In this document: piece by piece, positions 1-13,200 of the stretch
How the letters are laid out: every line of letters starts with the position of its first letter
Position numbering within the stretch: the first letter of the stretch is position 1
DNA from: Biomphalaria glabrata
Taxonomy: Eukaryota; Mollusca; Gastropoda; Planorbidae
NCBI RefSeq assembly: GCF_947242115.1
Contig: NC_074718.1
Span: 44,326,699 to 44,390,698, forward strand
Direction: 5' to 3'
Length of the DNA: 64,000 bases
Program-made: the position numbers and the translations under genes
Notes under the pieces: model-generated
Databases searched by the model: none
What the model was told of the DNA's origin: nothing
Seen by the model: only the letters and a program-made list of their open reading frames with translations

Positions 1-3000
1 GAGAGCTCTAAGTGTTAAGTGTTAGTACACATTGACTCCAAAGTGTCCAGCACTTAGTTATATCAGACATTAATGTGTATAATCTCTCCATGTCAACAAA
101 AGTATAAAATGAAGGTCATGAGTAAATAATTGTATCATGATTGTTTGATCATTGGTTGTTGAATATGATATACCATTTGCTCCTCTAATGTATATAATCA
201 TTTTGTTCATTAATATTTTAACTGTTAACCTCACCAGATCATTTGTTATTCTAAATGTCAGAGACCAGACCATTAAATGAGCATAAATATTGTTCAACAA
301 ATAAATGACACCTGACTGTATTTGTACTTTCTATTGCAGAGGTCTATAATCAACAAAATTATAGTCAATATCAGGTATAAGAGGAAAATTAAAAAAGGAT
401 TTATGTTTTAGTTTAAGTAGATAGTATTGAGAGTATAGTTTCCCTTTTTATTTTTCAATCCCATTAAGTGCCATAATAAGCTTCTATGTCTACACTAAGA
501 TCAGATGTTGTTTAGAAATGAAGTTGTTTTTTTATCTTTGTAATTGTTAGCTTTTGACTAGGGGATAAATAAGTATGCCAACAGGCCTTGGCATATAACT
601 ATAAAGAAGATTCATTTATGATAAAATTAGTACTTTGATGGTAGGCTAATTTTTTTCTTCTTCTTCTTCATCGTTCTCATTGTTATGTTGGAGTGTTCAT
701 ATGACTAGACCAATACATGAGATGAACTGCGCAGTGGTTTCCAAATCAGGGAGCTCTCCATATAGTTGGTAGGCTAATTATATAGGACTATTATTGATTA
801 ATGATTACTGTGTACAGTGTTTAAAATTTTGTGACACATTAACTTTTAGGGCCCTTGGGATTATAGATTGAATTATCGTTATAACTTGGATAGATGTTAT
901 ATATTATAACTAGGATAGATGTTATATTTTAAAAACCAATGTTATCATCTGGGCATATATATTGCACCATGTCTTTTATTTCAGGAAACATTTCCATGGC
1001 TACCATCTACACTTGCTGATGTACTGGGAATAGTGGGTAAGACTCCTATTTTTTTAAAGCACAGTTTTAATTGAAATTGAGATCTATGAACATTAAAATA
1101 GTAATATTACTAAATAAGAATTTTAAAAAAACCATAAAAAGTCATAGCATAGATTTAAGTGTTACAATACCATGACCTAATAATGCCCAAACTACAGTAT
1201 GTTGGCCTTAACTGGCCAATGACACTCTCTATGCTCTTCAGTCCCTAGAACATTCTGCCCACAGTGCATAGAGAAACAGCAGAGTCTTGATTTCATTTGA
1301 CTACACAATGTTTGACAGTGATACAGTCAGTAATGTAATATCATCATCATCTTTCCTTAATAATAGTCAGTAATATGCATGTCAGAAATTTAAAGGGTAT
1401 AGCCTGCAGCAAGAATGTGTTATGAACACTGTAACACACCAAGTATCAGACAAATAGTTAGATCAAAAATACTATTCTAATCATTGTTAGTGGGTTTAGC
1501 AAAAATGAGTCATTTGAATGAGATATTAATTGAGCTAATAAAGATAATCAGCATATTACCATGGCATTGATCCTTCCACTTTTTTAGAAACTTTATGATT
1601 CATCCTTTGGGTAGAAATATAGATTCTATCTGGATCTCTTTTATAGGTTTCTTGCCACGGTTTAAAGTTTAACAATAATAATTAATATTTATCTTTAAGT
1701 CTCAGTCTTTGATATCTAATCACTATATTTGCATAGATAGATCCCAATACAGATGTGGAATAGATATATCTATATAATTTTATATTTCTAGACTCCTAGT
1801 CCAGTTCTGGATAATTTAGATCTATATAATAATATATGCAGTTAATATTAATGGATCTACATAGACTAAATCTACATCATCTTATCTTCTTGTCTTATAA
1901 AATACAGATATTAATTCAAAAAAGAAGAAGATTATAAATGTCCTACACATTTAACAGATCTAGAAAAGTAGATTTATTTTTTTTAGAATAATTTAAATTA
2001 AAAAGCCAACTTTTATTTATTTAATCTTCTTTAGTAGTAAGTTACAAAAGGGAGCCTTTGAAGTTTGATGTTAAGTCAAAGTTAAATAGATCTGCTGATC
2101 TATTAAGACAATTAGATCTATGTATAATTAAGTTTTACCATAAGTTACGAGTATATCTAGTCATTCTAGTCACAATCTAGTGACCTAGTCTTTTTAAAAC
2201 TTTTTTAAAAATTTAGATTCTAACTAGCTCTAGATTCTAGATCTAAGTCTTTTACCTATAATTATAACTTATTAAGTTCAGATAAGCTATTCAGTGACAC
2301 TGACAGGCAGTGAAAATCAGTGAAAAGCAAAAAAAAAAAAAATGCAAAAATTGAAAAATGACTCATGACATGGACATGACAGTCATGACATAGATAATTC
2401 CCATGATAATATTAATAAATAAATATGTTTTATCAATTTTTTATGTCAGAGAGCCTTGATTTAAAATGTAAACTTAAAGTTACAACTTTATTTAAAATTT
2501 ACAATCTAGACGATACAAAAAGATCTAGACTCTAGAGTGAGTCTAGAGAGTGTAGTGTTACTTAGTGTATGTAGATTTCTATCAGTATGAACAAGAACTC
2601 TAAACAAAACAAGATTGACATAATTTAAAACTTTTATTAAAAAGAGCCTACAGACCTATATAGATCTATTTATATATATAGTGCCACACGAGTCTCCACT
2701 TAACTATATATTGCCCCACACCCGGCCCGGTTTGGGGAAGGGAAACAATATTTATACAAAACTTTTAACTTATAATACTTATATCAACCCTGTCTGTCTG
2801 ATATAAAATGTTATTTCTCCCACTTCCTATTTTCGGATCGAGTTGAAACGTTAAACAATAATTTACTGTACCCAAGAAAACAAGAATCAATTAAAAAAAA
2901 AATTAATTAAAAAATGGTAATTAATTATTTTGTTTGATATCAAAAGGGAAATAAACCCTACAGTATTGAGAAATGTTTTTTACTTGTTACTCTATCCGAT

Positions 3001-3780
3001 TGTAATTTGATTTGAAAATACAACCCATTAAACCAAACACTAAAAGGCTTTTACAGTACAGATCTAGCTGGAAATGGGAGAATGACTATTCCAATCGTCG
3101 CTTTTTTATAGTTTAAACCGTCAAAGAAATTAAAATAAATATAGATGGCTTCTATTTATAGTCTCTAAAATCACTATCCTTTTCCAGACTCCTATAGAAT
3201 GTAAGACTTTCTAACCGACTGAATTATAAGGCCTGTAACATTCCGAGTCATTATGAGTTCTCTAGGGGTCTTAAAACTTCCTAATAATGGAAGAGTGCAC
3301 TACAAATGATGCGGTTTGTTGGCGATGAATTATGACAAAGATATAGAATACACTATATAAATATTGATTTATTATAGATATCCAGATCTAGATCTAATAA
3401 GCAGTAAAACTGTAATTTAGATTCAAATATCCAGCAGTGCTAAATCTCAGTAGGCCCTACATTGCCTAGGGTAGCATTTTCATGTTTAGTCTCCACAATA
3501 AAACATTCAATTTATTTTATCATACTGCGAGGTCATACTCATAGTAGTCATAGATTCTCTACATCAATCGTCATGCCTAATCAATAAAAAAAATCTAGAC
3601 ATGACATAGATCTAGTCTATCTTATCTTATAAAATAGTCAAGATGTAGACATGTAGAGATATATAGGATCTAGTATCCAGAATAGATAGAGAGATTTCTA
3701 AAGTCAAATAGATTGATCTATCCTCTCTAAAAGCCTTATAGTAAAAGCATCAAACATCAAGAAAAATTTTAAGAAATCTA
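1..3780. other. Spacer upstream of THOC2
   Basis: AT-rich DNA with no convincing gene of its own. The one recognisable coding piece is the stray copy of THOC2 exon 3 at 985-1036, listed separately. From about 1700 onward the sequence is dominated by short AGATCT and TCTAGA palindromic words. Around 2640-2960 is a stretch containing CTGTCTGTCTG and a GC-rich patch that looks like part of an interspersed repeat, but I could not define its ends. A few short open frames are not supported by codon use or similarity. Confidence 0.6.
868..1062 (+). pseudogene. Upstream partial copy of THOC2 intron 2/exon 3
   Basis: The 52-bp THOC2 exon 3 (9141-9192) occurs again, base for base, at 985-1036. It keeps its TTTATTTCAG acceptor and GTAAGA donor. 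Similarity extends left through the GGGCATATAT stretch into two copies of the TATAACTAGGATAGATG minisatellite and right to about 1062, matching roughly 9048-9212 with small indels. The copy lies about 2.8 kb before the first THOC2 exon, so it cannot be used in the order of the normal transcript. It could only be spliced if transcription began further upstream. It is either a real segmental duplication or an assembly artefact. Confidence 0.85.
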
Positions 3781-3788
3781 TGACGTCA
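3781..3788. promoter_or_regulatory. CRE-like palindrome in the THOC2 promoter
   Basis: A perfect TGACGTCA palindrome, the consensus full site for CREB/ATF bZIP factors, ends 28 bp before the proposed THOC2 start codon. It sits next to a short GC-richer patch in AT-rich surroundings, as expected of a housekeeping core promoter or first-exon leader. Binding is inference; only the motif is seen. Confidence 0.5.
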
Positions 3789-3816
3789 CATCCCGCCTCA
3801 CTGCCATTCGTAGAAA

Positions 3817-6800
3817 ATGGCGACTGTATGTGTTTTATTGTCACCTGAAATTCTACGTTCATGGGATAAATCAGGGCGTTCAGAATTGTAAGTCATATCA
3901 TAGTCCATTATATAGAATAAGCTAGACTCCAGAATGTCTAAGTGTATATTCTAAAGTCTAAATTTAGAAACCGTCTCACAGTGGTTTGTCAAAGTTTGTG
4001 ACTGTCACTGGAAATGGAATCAATTCAATGGGTCATCACTTCCATTCAAGTCCAAGTTGAAGTTCCACTAAAACTCAGAGTGAAAAGTCAGGACTCAGAG
4101 TTAAAAGTCAGAGTACTCAGTCTAGTTAAACTATACTCTATTGTCTCTATAATCCAGATCATTAGATCTAGTAGAAGTTTAAGTTCTACATGAGTTACTG
4201 AGTTAGTCTAAGTCTAAGTCTAGTTACTTAGTCTTACTTAACTAGTAATACTAGATAGTAGATCTAGCTAGAGTTAGAGTCTAGTCTAGATCTAGAAGTT
4301 ATTTTTTAGACTGTACAGTCACAGTGTACAGTACAGTGACTCATGTAACAGTTAACAGTGAGTAATCAGTAACTCACAAACTCAGTAACTGCCATTCAAA
4401 CTTAAGTAAAGTTTAGTCTTTACTCAAAATTAGTCAAAACACTGAAATTTAAAAAATCTCAGCCTCACAAATAATTTTTAAAATCTCAACCTCACAACTG
4501 ACTTGAACTGTTGGAGTTGGAGTAAAATTGAGTTCTAATTAATCATTAATTAATGTAATATAACTGTAACTAGATCTAGACTCTCTCTATAATATATATG
4601 TAGATACTCCTAAGGTTTGAAACCTAGCATACATATATGTGATCATATTTCATTTTAAATAGTCTTCTCAAAGGTGCGTCTCCACTCCTTAATTGCTATA
4701 AAATAAAAATCATTTTTAAAAAAATCAAATTTATTGTCAATACTGAACCACCACCACTTATCCTTTAGTCTGTTGGGGCATTACACATGATCTGCTTTCT
4801 TTCTCCATTCCTTTTTTTTTTTTAACCATGAGTAGAGTCTCTTTTAACAACAGGCCTGTCCTTTCTTTGATGTCTACCCATCACTTTTTCTGTCTGCCTA
4901 TTGCTCTTTTTCCTGGGCCTGTTCCCTGCCTTCTTTCTGTTCAAATAAGGATGCCATAGCTTTGAAATGTGTGGGGTAAAATTGCCTAGTAAAGAATAAT
5001 TTAAAATCTCTTCTTAGTTTTTATTTTGAATACAGATTAAAAATAATCATGAAAGTGTGAGGTTTATCAAAGTAAATTAATGGCATCGTCTCTGATCTTA
5101 TAACAAAAAATACTTTTTTTTTTTTTTTTTTGTGGGAGTTGATGATTTTTTTTTTTCAATCTGTAGCCTAAAGCAGTGCAGGTTATTAGGAGATGATGAA
5201 ATATCTATGAAAGAGTTACCAAAGAAAACAATTAAAAGAGCTTTTTATGAAGTTTGTTATGCAGTCAATCATAATCAACTCAAGATTGAGAATGCAGTAT
5301 CTGTATTTTCTGAACTCAAGGTATTCTACAACTGCATCATCATTATAACTAGGATAGATGTTATATATATTATAACTAGGATAGATGTTATATATTATAA
5401 CTAGTATAGATGTTATATATTATAACTAGGATAGATGTTATATATTATAACTAGGATAGATGTTATATATTATAACTAGATAGATGTTATATATTATAAC
5501 TAGGATAGATGTTATATATGGCGGAAAACAGATTTTCTATTGAAAATGCATTTTTGAAGTTCATTATTCATTTTCTCCATATATACAACATCTGTGATAT
5601 ATTTCCTTTTACTGATGGGTAGACCTATGTTTGTGGAAGCTTCATTAGCAATATTTTTTTGAAATTCGTTTTTATAAGAAATTTGTGAATGTCATGAAGT
5701 ATGCAAAAAAAGACACACAGGATTTACTTTTGGATTTATGTGCTCCCCTTTGAAAAGGTAAGAAACATATAAACCTATATCATTACTATGAAATAATGCA
5801 TGCTTACTGTTTAGAAATGATTGTTCTAAATGATAGAGAAAAAAGAAAAGAAATTAAGTTGTTAGTTTATCTTAAAAATAAAAAAAAAATAGCCTCGATG
5901 CCATTTCATAATTTGTGCGTCGTGAAACTATGCATACAATTTTATAAAAATATCATTTAAATGGTACCAATTTTAGTTTCAAAACACGTTTATTTTTATT
6001 TCAGCAATCATAGTGTTTTATTTTTTATTTTTTTTGGTGTATAAAAAAAATAAAGTTTTAAAAAAAAACATGTTTTTTTTAAAGCCCATCGGAAGTGTGT
6101 CGGGACAGTTTGACCTCATCAATTTTTTTCATCGTGCTTAATTTTTTATTCATTCTCGCGGAATAAGTGGAACCGACAACATCTATTAAGCCTTATCATA
6201 GACTGAAACTATAACAGACCATTTTTTTAAATAATATCAACTGCTTAGGTAAATATTTTACATTTCACTACGAGTGTCGTTTGTTTTCATTTCAAATAAC
6301 ATCATGACTCGGGAAATGAGTCCTTTTTTTTGCGCTGCCAGCGTGCGATGGAAATAAGCATGCGCGGATCTAGATCTAGACTAAGATAAAGATTTTAGAT
6401 CTGGATCTTTGTTTAAATATAATTCATAGTAATTTGTTATAGACTTAGATCTACATCTTAACGTGAAAAGGTCTAGAGATCTAAATATAGTCACTTCTAG
6501 TTCTAGTAGTAGTACTAGTCGTAGCTAAGACTAAGTAGTAGATAGTGAAGTAGCGATGTACACACGCGTGGATCAGACTAGATCTAGATCTAGTCTAGTC
6601 TCTAAACTAGATTCACTAAATGTAGATATAAAATTGTATATATCTGTGTCTAAATATAATAATATAATTCATAATAACTTATAGATTTAGGAAATCTGAG
6701 ATGATTTAGAGCTAAATCTAGTCATTTCTAGTAGATAGTCAAGTAGCGATGCACATACGCGTGGATCAGACTAGATCTAGATCTAGTCTAGTCTCTAGTT

Positions 6801-9800
6801 TAAATGTAGATCTAAAATTGTATATCTGTGTCTAAATATAATAATATAATTCATAATAACTTATAGATTTAGGAAATCTGAGATGATTTAGAGCTAAATC
6901 TAGTCATTTCTGATTTCTAGTAGATAGTAGTCAAGTGGCGATGCACACACGCGTGGATCTAGCATCTAGACTAGCTAGATCTAAGTCTAAATGTAGATTA
7001 GATCTAAGATTTTATAATAGATTCTATGTCTAAATATAATTCATAGTAACTTATAGAATTAGGACTAGATCTATATCAGTAGATTTTAACGTGGAAAAAT
7101 TCTTAGATGATTTAGATCTAAATCAAGTCATTTCTAGTAGATTTAAGTAGATAGTCAAGTAGCGATGTACACGGGCCACACGCTTGGATCAAGACCCTAG
7201 CCTAAGTCTAAATATATCTCTACGTCTAAATATTATTCATAGACTTAAAACTAGATTTTAACATTGAAAAAATATGAGATCTAATTTATTCTAAATCTAG
7301 TCATTTCTAGATCTAGTCTAGTAACTGCGATGTACACGTGTAGATCTAGAATCTTGTCTAAGTCTAAATGTAGATTAAATCTAAGATTTTATATCTAAAT
7401 ATAATTCATAGGAGCTTATAAACGTAGGGCTTAATTAGATCTCTAAATCTAGAATTCTAGATCTACATCTTAAACTACTTAAAGTGGAAAAAATCTAGAT
7501 CTAGTCAATTATACTATAGAGAAGAGATTCAAGTAGGTAGGATACTTGGTAGTTCTAGATTAATAGATCTAGATGATAGAGCTAGAATGTAGATATATCG
7601 GCAAAAACACTTTTTTTCCTTTTAAAGATCTAAATCTAGGCATAAATCTAATAGATTACTAGATCTAGAAAGATTAAATAATTTTAAAAAACTATTAGCT
7701 GTGTAGGATAGAGACTAAATATAGATCTAGATCTACTTATGGTTTATGGACATAGTTAAAAATAACAACAAACACATAGAATCTATAAACCAAATAAAAG
7801 TTGTTTTTATTTCTTTTCTCAGCAACAATTACAACAAATACAAAAATTGAGATCATATGAGATAGTAAACAGAATACATCATGTACTATGCAAAACCTAT
7901 TATTAGGACTAATATCTATAAGCCTAGACTAGAGTCAGAGTATAGTAGTCTAGAGTCTAGACCTAGATCTAAAAATTGATCAAGAACTAGAAGAGATCTA
8001 AATCTTGATAATATTTCATTTAATATAAGATCTTTTCTAGTCTAAAATTATACATCTATAAACTTTATCTAAAATTGATATTAGTTTGTTAAAACATGAA
8101 GATATAAGAAAAAAAAAAGACTTTTTATGGTAGGGTGGGGCGAGGGGGGAGGGCTAATTTATTAGTTATAAATATTTTTAAAAATTGTTTGTTTGTTTTT
8201 TCAAATGGTCTATAAATATACTTTACTTTGTGACATAGTTTTCTGCTAATAATATTGTGAATTTGTAAAATTCATGGAATATTGGACATACCCTCTGTGA
8301 ATGATGGATTTTTCATTATTAGGGGTAAGTGTGTTTGATCTCATTTTTTATGGTCTAATACTTGTCTGATGATAATGAATGAGCCATATTTGGATTCCTC
8401 TGTTCTTGGGCATTAAAACTGATATATAATATGTCAAAACTGATACTGGTTTTGTTTTTCAGGATGATTATAAAGTATCATTTGCAACCATTTTTTTTTA
8501 CGGAGGGGGTGGGGTCTGGGGAGGCTAATTAATAGGAATAAATGTTTTAAGAAACTAGTTTTTATTGTTTTTTTCAAATGTTCTATAAAAATATTTTACT
8601 TTGTGACACATTTTTCTGTTAATAATACTGTGAATTTGTGAAATTCATGGATTTTTAGACATATCTTCTGTGAGTGATGAATTTTTCATTATTAGGGGTA
8701 AGTGTGTTTGACCTCATTTTTTCAAGTTAAATAATTGTCTGTTGCTTCTGATTTTATTTTTTTTGAATTCCTCTATTCTTGGGCAATAAAATTGATATAT
8801 AATATGTCAATAATAGCTAATTTGAAATTAGTCAAAAAAATGGTCCTAAAAGTAGAATGTTGAAAGCTCAATCTGTTTTCCGCCATATATTATAACTAGG
8901 ATAGATGTTATATATTATAACTAGGATAGATGTTATATATTATAACTAGTATAGATGTTATATATTATAACTAGGATAGATGTTATATATTATAACTAGG
9001 ATAGATGTTATATATTATAACTAGGATAGATGTTATATATATTATAACTAGGATAGATGTTATATATTATAACTAGGATAGATGTTATATATTTTAAAAA
9101 ACCAATCTGGGCATATATTGCACCAAGTCTTTTATTTCAGGAAACATTTCCATGGCTACCATCTACACTTGCTGATGTACTGGGAATAGTGGGTAAGACT
9201 CCTATTTTTAAGCACACTTACACTAAGTAAATGGAATCTGAAAAAAAAAAGGCTTCTTTACATATATTTAACACTAATTGATTTGTTTTCATTTCAGATG
9301 TTGAAACTGCTTGCTCTGATGAATTGACAAGAGAGAAATTTATCACACTAGTTGGGGCATTACGAGTAAGCTATTTGTCTTAGAAAAAAATTGTTTTTAT
9401 CAGAAGAAATCCAAAAAGAACATTGTTGGACAGAATCAGTCACCGGATAAATGGGTGCATTTAGTTTCTTTTTTTTTTTTTAAGTGTGTTAAATCCTTAT
9501 TCATTTTGGTCTTTGTTTCATTTCATTTTATTTCAGGCATGATAATAATCTCTGCTAGTTTTATTTTATTATAGATTTTTAAAGTGTGTGCCTTTTCATC
9601 TAATAAATGTTGTTGTTGTTTTTTTTTTAAGCAGCAATTTATAAGGAAAAAAAATATTTTAATTAATAGTAGTGTTGTATTTTTAAAAAAGTATTTTTAT
9701 GTGTACTATTTCAGAACACTATTATAGCTGATGGCCTTTTAAAAGAAAGATTAGACCAAGACTCCTTAGAGTTGGTTGGTTTAGTCAGTTCTCAAGTTGG

Positions 9801-10184
9801 ATTTAATCAGAAATATGTGAAGACCAAAACTCGACTTTAGTAAGTTGTTGATTGGAATTAGGAATACAGTGGAACCTGCTTAAAGGCATACCTGGTGTGC
9901 AACCCTGACCCCCCTTCCCAAATCCAAATCCCTAGCCTTCAAATGTTTAGACCAGAACACAACTTTAGTCAGTTGTAAATATGAATTATTAAAATATTAA
10001 GATGAGGTGATTAGCAAAGGTGCTGTGCTAGTTAGCAATTGAGCTGTTTAAAAAATAATGGTTTCCAAATGTTATGCAATTAAGTTGGTTCCAATTTTAT
10101 TCTTCTTTTCTATTATTTTTGTTTACAGGTTGTGAATCATAGCATACAAATAGTTTTGAAATTCTATGCAAGCATGAGCTACTG

Positions 10185-10215
<31 letters not shown>

Positions 10216-13200
10216 TCAGTTACAAGCAGCAGAAGTTTAATTTGTTAAGAGAAGAAAGTGAAGGCTACTCAAAATTAATCACTGAATTAAATCCAGATTT
10301 CAATCTCAAGATTTCCTGGGAACAAGTGCTGCAGAATATTCAATCATTGATTGGTAACTCATTGGTCCATTATATCTTTATGATGTAATAAAAACCAGTC
10401 AAATTAATTTTCAACTTTGAAATTCAAAAGGGCGTAAATTAGTAACTTAATTATCAACGTTTTCTTTATATTTCTTTAGGTTGTTTTGATCTTGATCCTA
10501 ACCGCGTGTTAGACATTATCCTTGAAGCTTTTGAATGCCATCCTGAAGAGAGCCCCTTCTATGTTCCACTCCTGCGCGCATACATTATAGACAAGTTGAC
10601 TTTGTGCCATATTCTAGGATTTAAATTTCACTTCAGAGAGGTAATACTCTTTGTTCTGCTGTCTGAGCCATTGTTAGGATAAAAGCTTATGTGAAGAATT
10701 AAAGCTATCATCATGATACATGTCAACATATTTGTGTTTTGTTTATCCTGACATTGTTTCATTTGAATTGTTCTATTTCTCAGTCTGCTGACTGGAGCAC
10801 TCCCAAATCATTGTTCACATGTGCAGCACTTTTATTAAAGAATGAGCTGGTAGATCTAGATGACTTGTATCCTTATGTAAGTTGATTTTGGTAAATACTC
10901 TGAACTTGTACATCTACTGTATCTTCACACATATAGCCCGGGGGTTATACAACTGTTACCAATGAATGGCAGCTGTGCCAGTGTAAAAAGGTACTGGGTT
11001 AACCAAGAATAATTTTATTCATAAACATAGTATAACGGAAACTATGGACATATTGGTGGGTCTTTATGCCTTTGTACAGTTTGCTGTGTTTTTGTGAAGT
11101 GTATATTGGAAAGCTTTATGAGCATCTCATTATAAACCTCACAAATCGTTCCAATGATGGTACTTTATTTTCCGGTAATTTAGTCACACTTTGCACATGC
11201 GGGGTATGTAATGGTGCTGGTCGTACTATTTTGTTTCTACTTAATTTGTAATTTGTGCGGGTTATACATATATGCTGGGTATATAATGCGTGAAAATATG
11301 GCTCACAGCTTTCAAAAACATTCATTTTGTATTTCTTTTTTCTTTCTTCTTGTTTTTTTTTTACTTAAAGAAATCTCTCCAAATGCTTGTAGTTGTCATT
11401 CTAAACATTTTCATAATTTTGATTTGACGCTGTTGTTTATGTTCTAAATTTGGCTCTTCTGTATTGAATGTACTGGTAATATTATGGTTGTGAATTTGAC
11501 AGTTATTACCAGCAGACTCTGAAATAATTCCATTTCATAACAAAGAAGTCTCAGATGCCAAAGCCTATGCTAAAAAGCTGAGTACTGTGATATTGGCTGA
11601 TAAAAAAGAGGATGAAAAGAAAGAAGACGAACAACAGATTATTGATTTGGTAAGGTCTAGTAGTAGTTCAAGCTTTTAGTTCATTAGTATAAACAATTCA
11701 GAATTGTATGTCATTATTTCTATATTAATTTTGTGTTTTGTTTGTGTCACCATGTTATTTTAGATGGTGGTTGGGTGGGTTCATATTATAATGAGTTATA
11801 TATTGTAGACATTATCAGGATGAATATTTGCATGTTTATACAGCTCTCGTAAATGAGGAAATAACACTTGATGTAGCAGACACAGATATGTTTAATGTAT
11901 ATATAACAACACTACATAGGAAATATGATACACAATCCAAAGAAAAATCAGTAATAATCCTTTATAGAAATACTTGACAAATATAGTAATAACTTACTAA
12001 CTGGTACAAATCTCAACTGCTTTATAATAACTCTATAGTGACTGCTTGACTGGTCAACTTGCGACTGGCACAAGAAAAACTGGTCGCCCCCACCTGCGTT
12101 ACATAGATGTAATAAAACGTGACCTCAAATCAGTGAACATCAATACTGACAATTGGGAAGACATAGCTCTAGACCGCAACAGGTGGAGAGAGACAGTGAC
12201 CAAGAAAGCTATGGACAGTGAAAGTACATGGGTCTCAGCCCAGGAAGAAAAACGCACAATCCGAAAAATGGCCAGCTCCTCTACCACCGAAGCAAAAGCC
12301 ACCTTAACCTGCGCTATCTGTGGACGGGAGTGTCTCTCCAAAATAGGGCTCCACAGCCACATAAGGAAGTGTGCTCTGAGATGAACCATAGTCGTCCTAC
12401 GACTGAAGGAGGCCAATGATAGTGACTGCTTGCAATAACTTTCTCAAGTGACTACCTTCAATGCATGCCCCTTACTGACTGCTATCAAGTAACTACTAAG
12501 CTTAAGGTTAAAAGTGCTCACCTTCAGAAACCATGAATTGGGAATTAAACTCACAATATCAAAATAGTGTCTCTCTGTATGGCACCAACTTTGAAGTGGT
12601 GACAGTTTGTATTTGAGCTTAGTAGTATAACAATGGTGTCACTGCTATTATGTGACATTTGATTGTATATAGTAGTGTAATTAAAGATGAATTTTGTACT
12701 ACTTGCTGTCACACAAGTCCACTCCAATTCATACAGAACAACACATATTAAACTTCATCAAATAAGACCTTGGTTAGCTGACAAGATTTATTTACTATAA
12801 AATTAAATAACAGTTCAGTGGCAATTCCAGCCTTAAAGAATTGCATATGATGCTTCATAAATCCAATGAAATATTCTAAGTAAACAACTGGTATTAAACT
12901 GTTGAATCTACTACATTAGACATCCTTACAGTTTAAGAACATGGCGATCACTGCCTCTACCCATGTGGTTAAAATTCTAGAACGAGATTTCTTGCCCACA
13001 ATTCAACTGTGGATGCTTGTTTCACACTCAAAACATCGCAAACATGAATATACCATGTGCTTCGTGCTTACCAACTAATACATGTCACTAACTGTCAAAC
13101 AATGATGTGACTAATTGTTAAATACACTTAGTAGATGTGATAAAGCTCTTGGCTTCCTGGGTTTGAATCCTGATGAAGAGTCAGATTTTTTATCTCTGGA

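Larger units (their letters stand above)
5520..8884. mobile_element. 3.4-kb element with inverted ends, probable non-autonomous DNA transposon
   Basis: The segment begins GGCGGAAAACAGATT and ends with its exact reverse complement AATCTGTTTTCCGCC. It interrupts the minisatellite array, which continues in the same direction on both sides. No open frame of useful length exists inside, so it cannot encode a transposase. Interior parts are an AT-rich left arm, a tandem array of roughly 190-bp units (about 6345-7345), an AGATCT-rich part and a duplicated ~380-bp block near the right end. Flanks of ATAT make the target duplication ambiguous; a 2-bp AT/TA or 4-bp TATA duplication fits the restored array. 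Superfamily not recognised. Confidence 0.7.

Noticed and set aside
330-380. Possible tiny exon (TTGCAG ... CAGGTATAA)
   Set aside because: Splice-like ends occur by chance in AT-rich DNA; the 36-bp segment has no recognisable coding content.
5344-9091. CRISPR-like direct repeats
   Set aside because: Units are contiguous without unique spacers, in an intron of an animal gene; a plain minisatellite.
11066-11447. Three short frames in THOC2 intron 8
   Set aside because: Low-complexity hydrophobic translations without similarity or conserved splice sites.
12099-12416. 105-codon minus-strand frame
   Set aside because: Antisense shadow of the LINE ORF2 tail; the same applies at 55322-55549.
13125-13200. 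tRNA gene
   Set aside because: A/B boxes are present here and at the other SINE copies, but no cloverleaf with acceptor stem and anticodon arm can be drawn, and SINE bodies follow. They are SINE heads.
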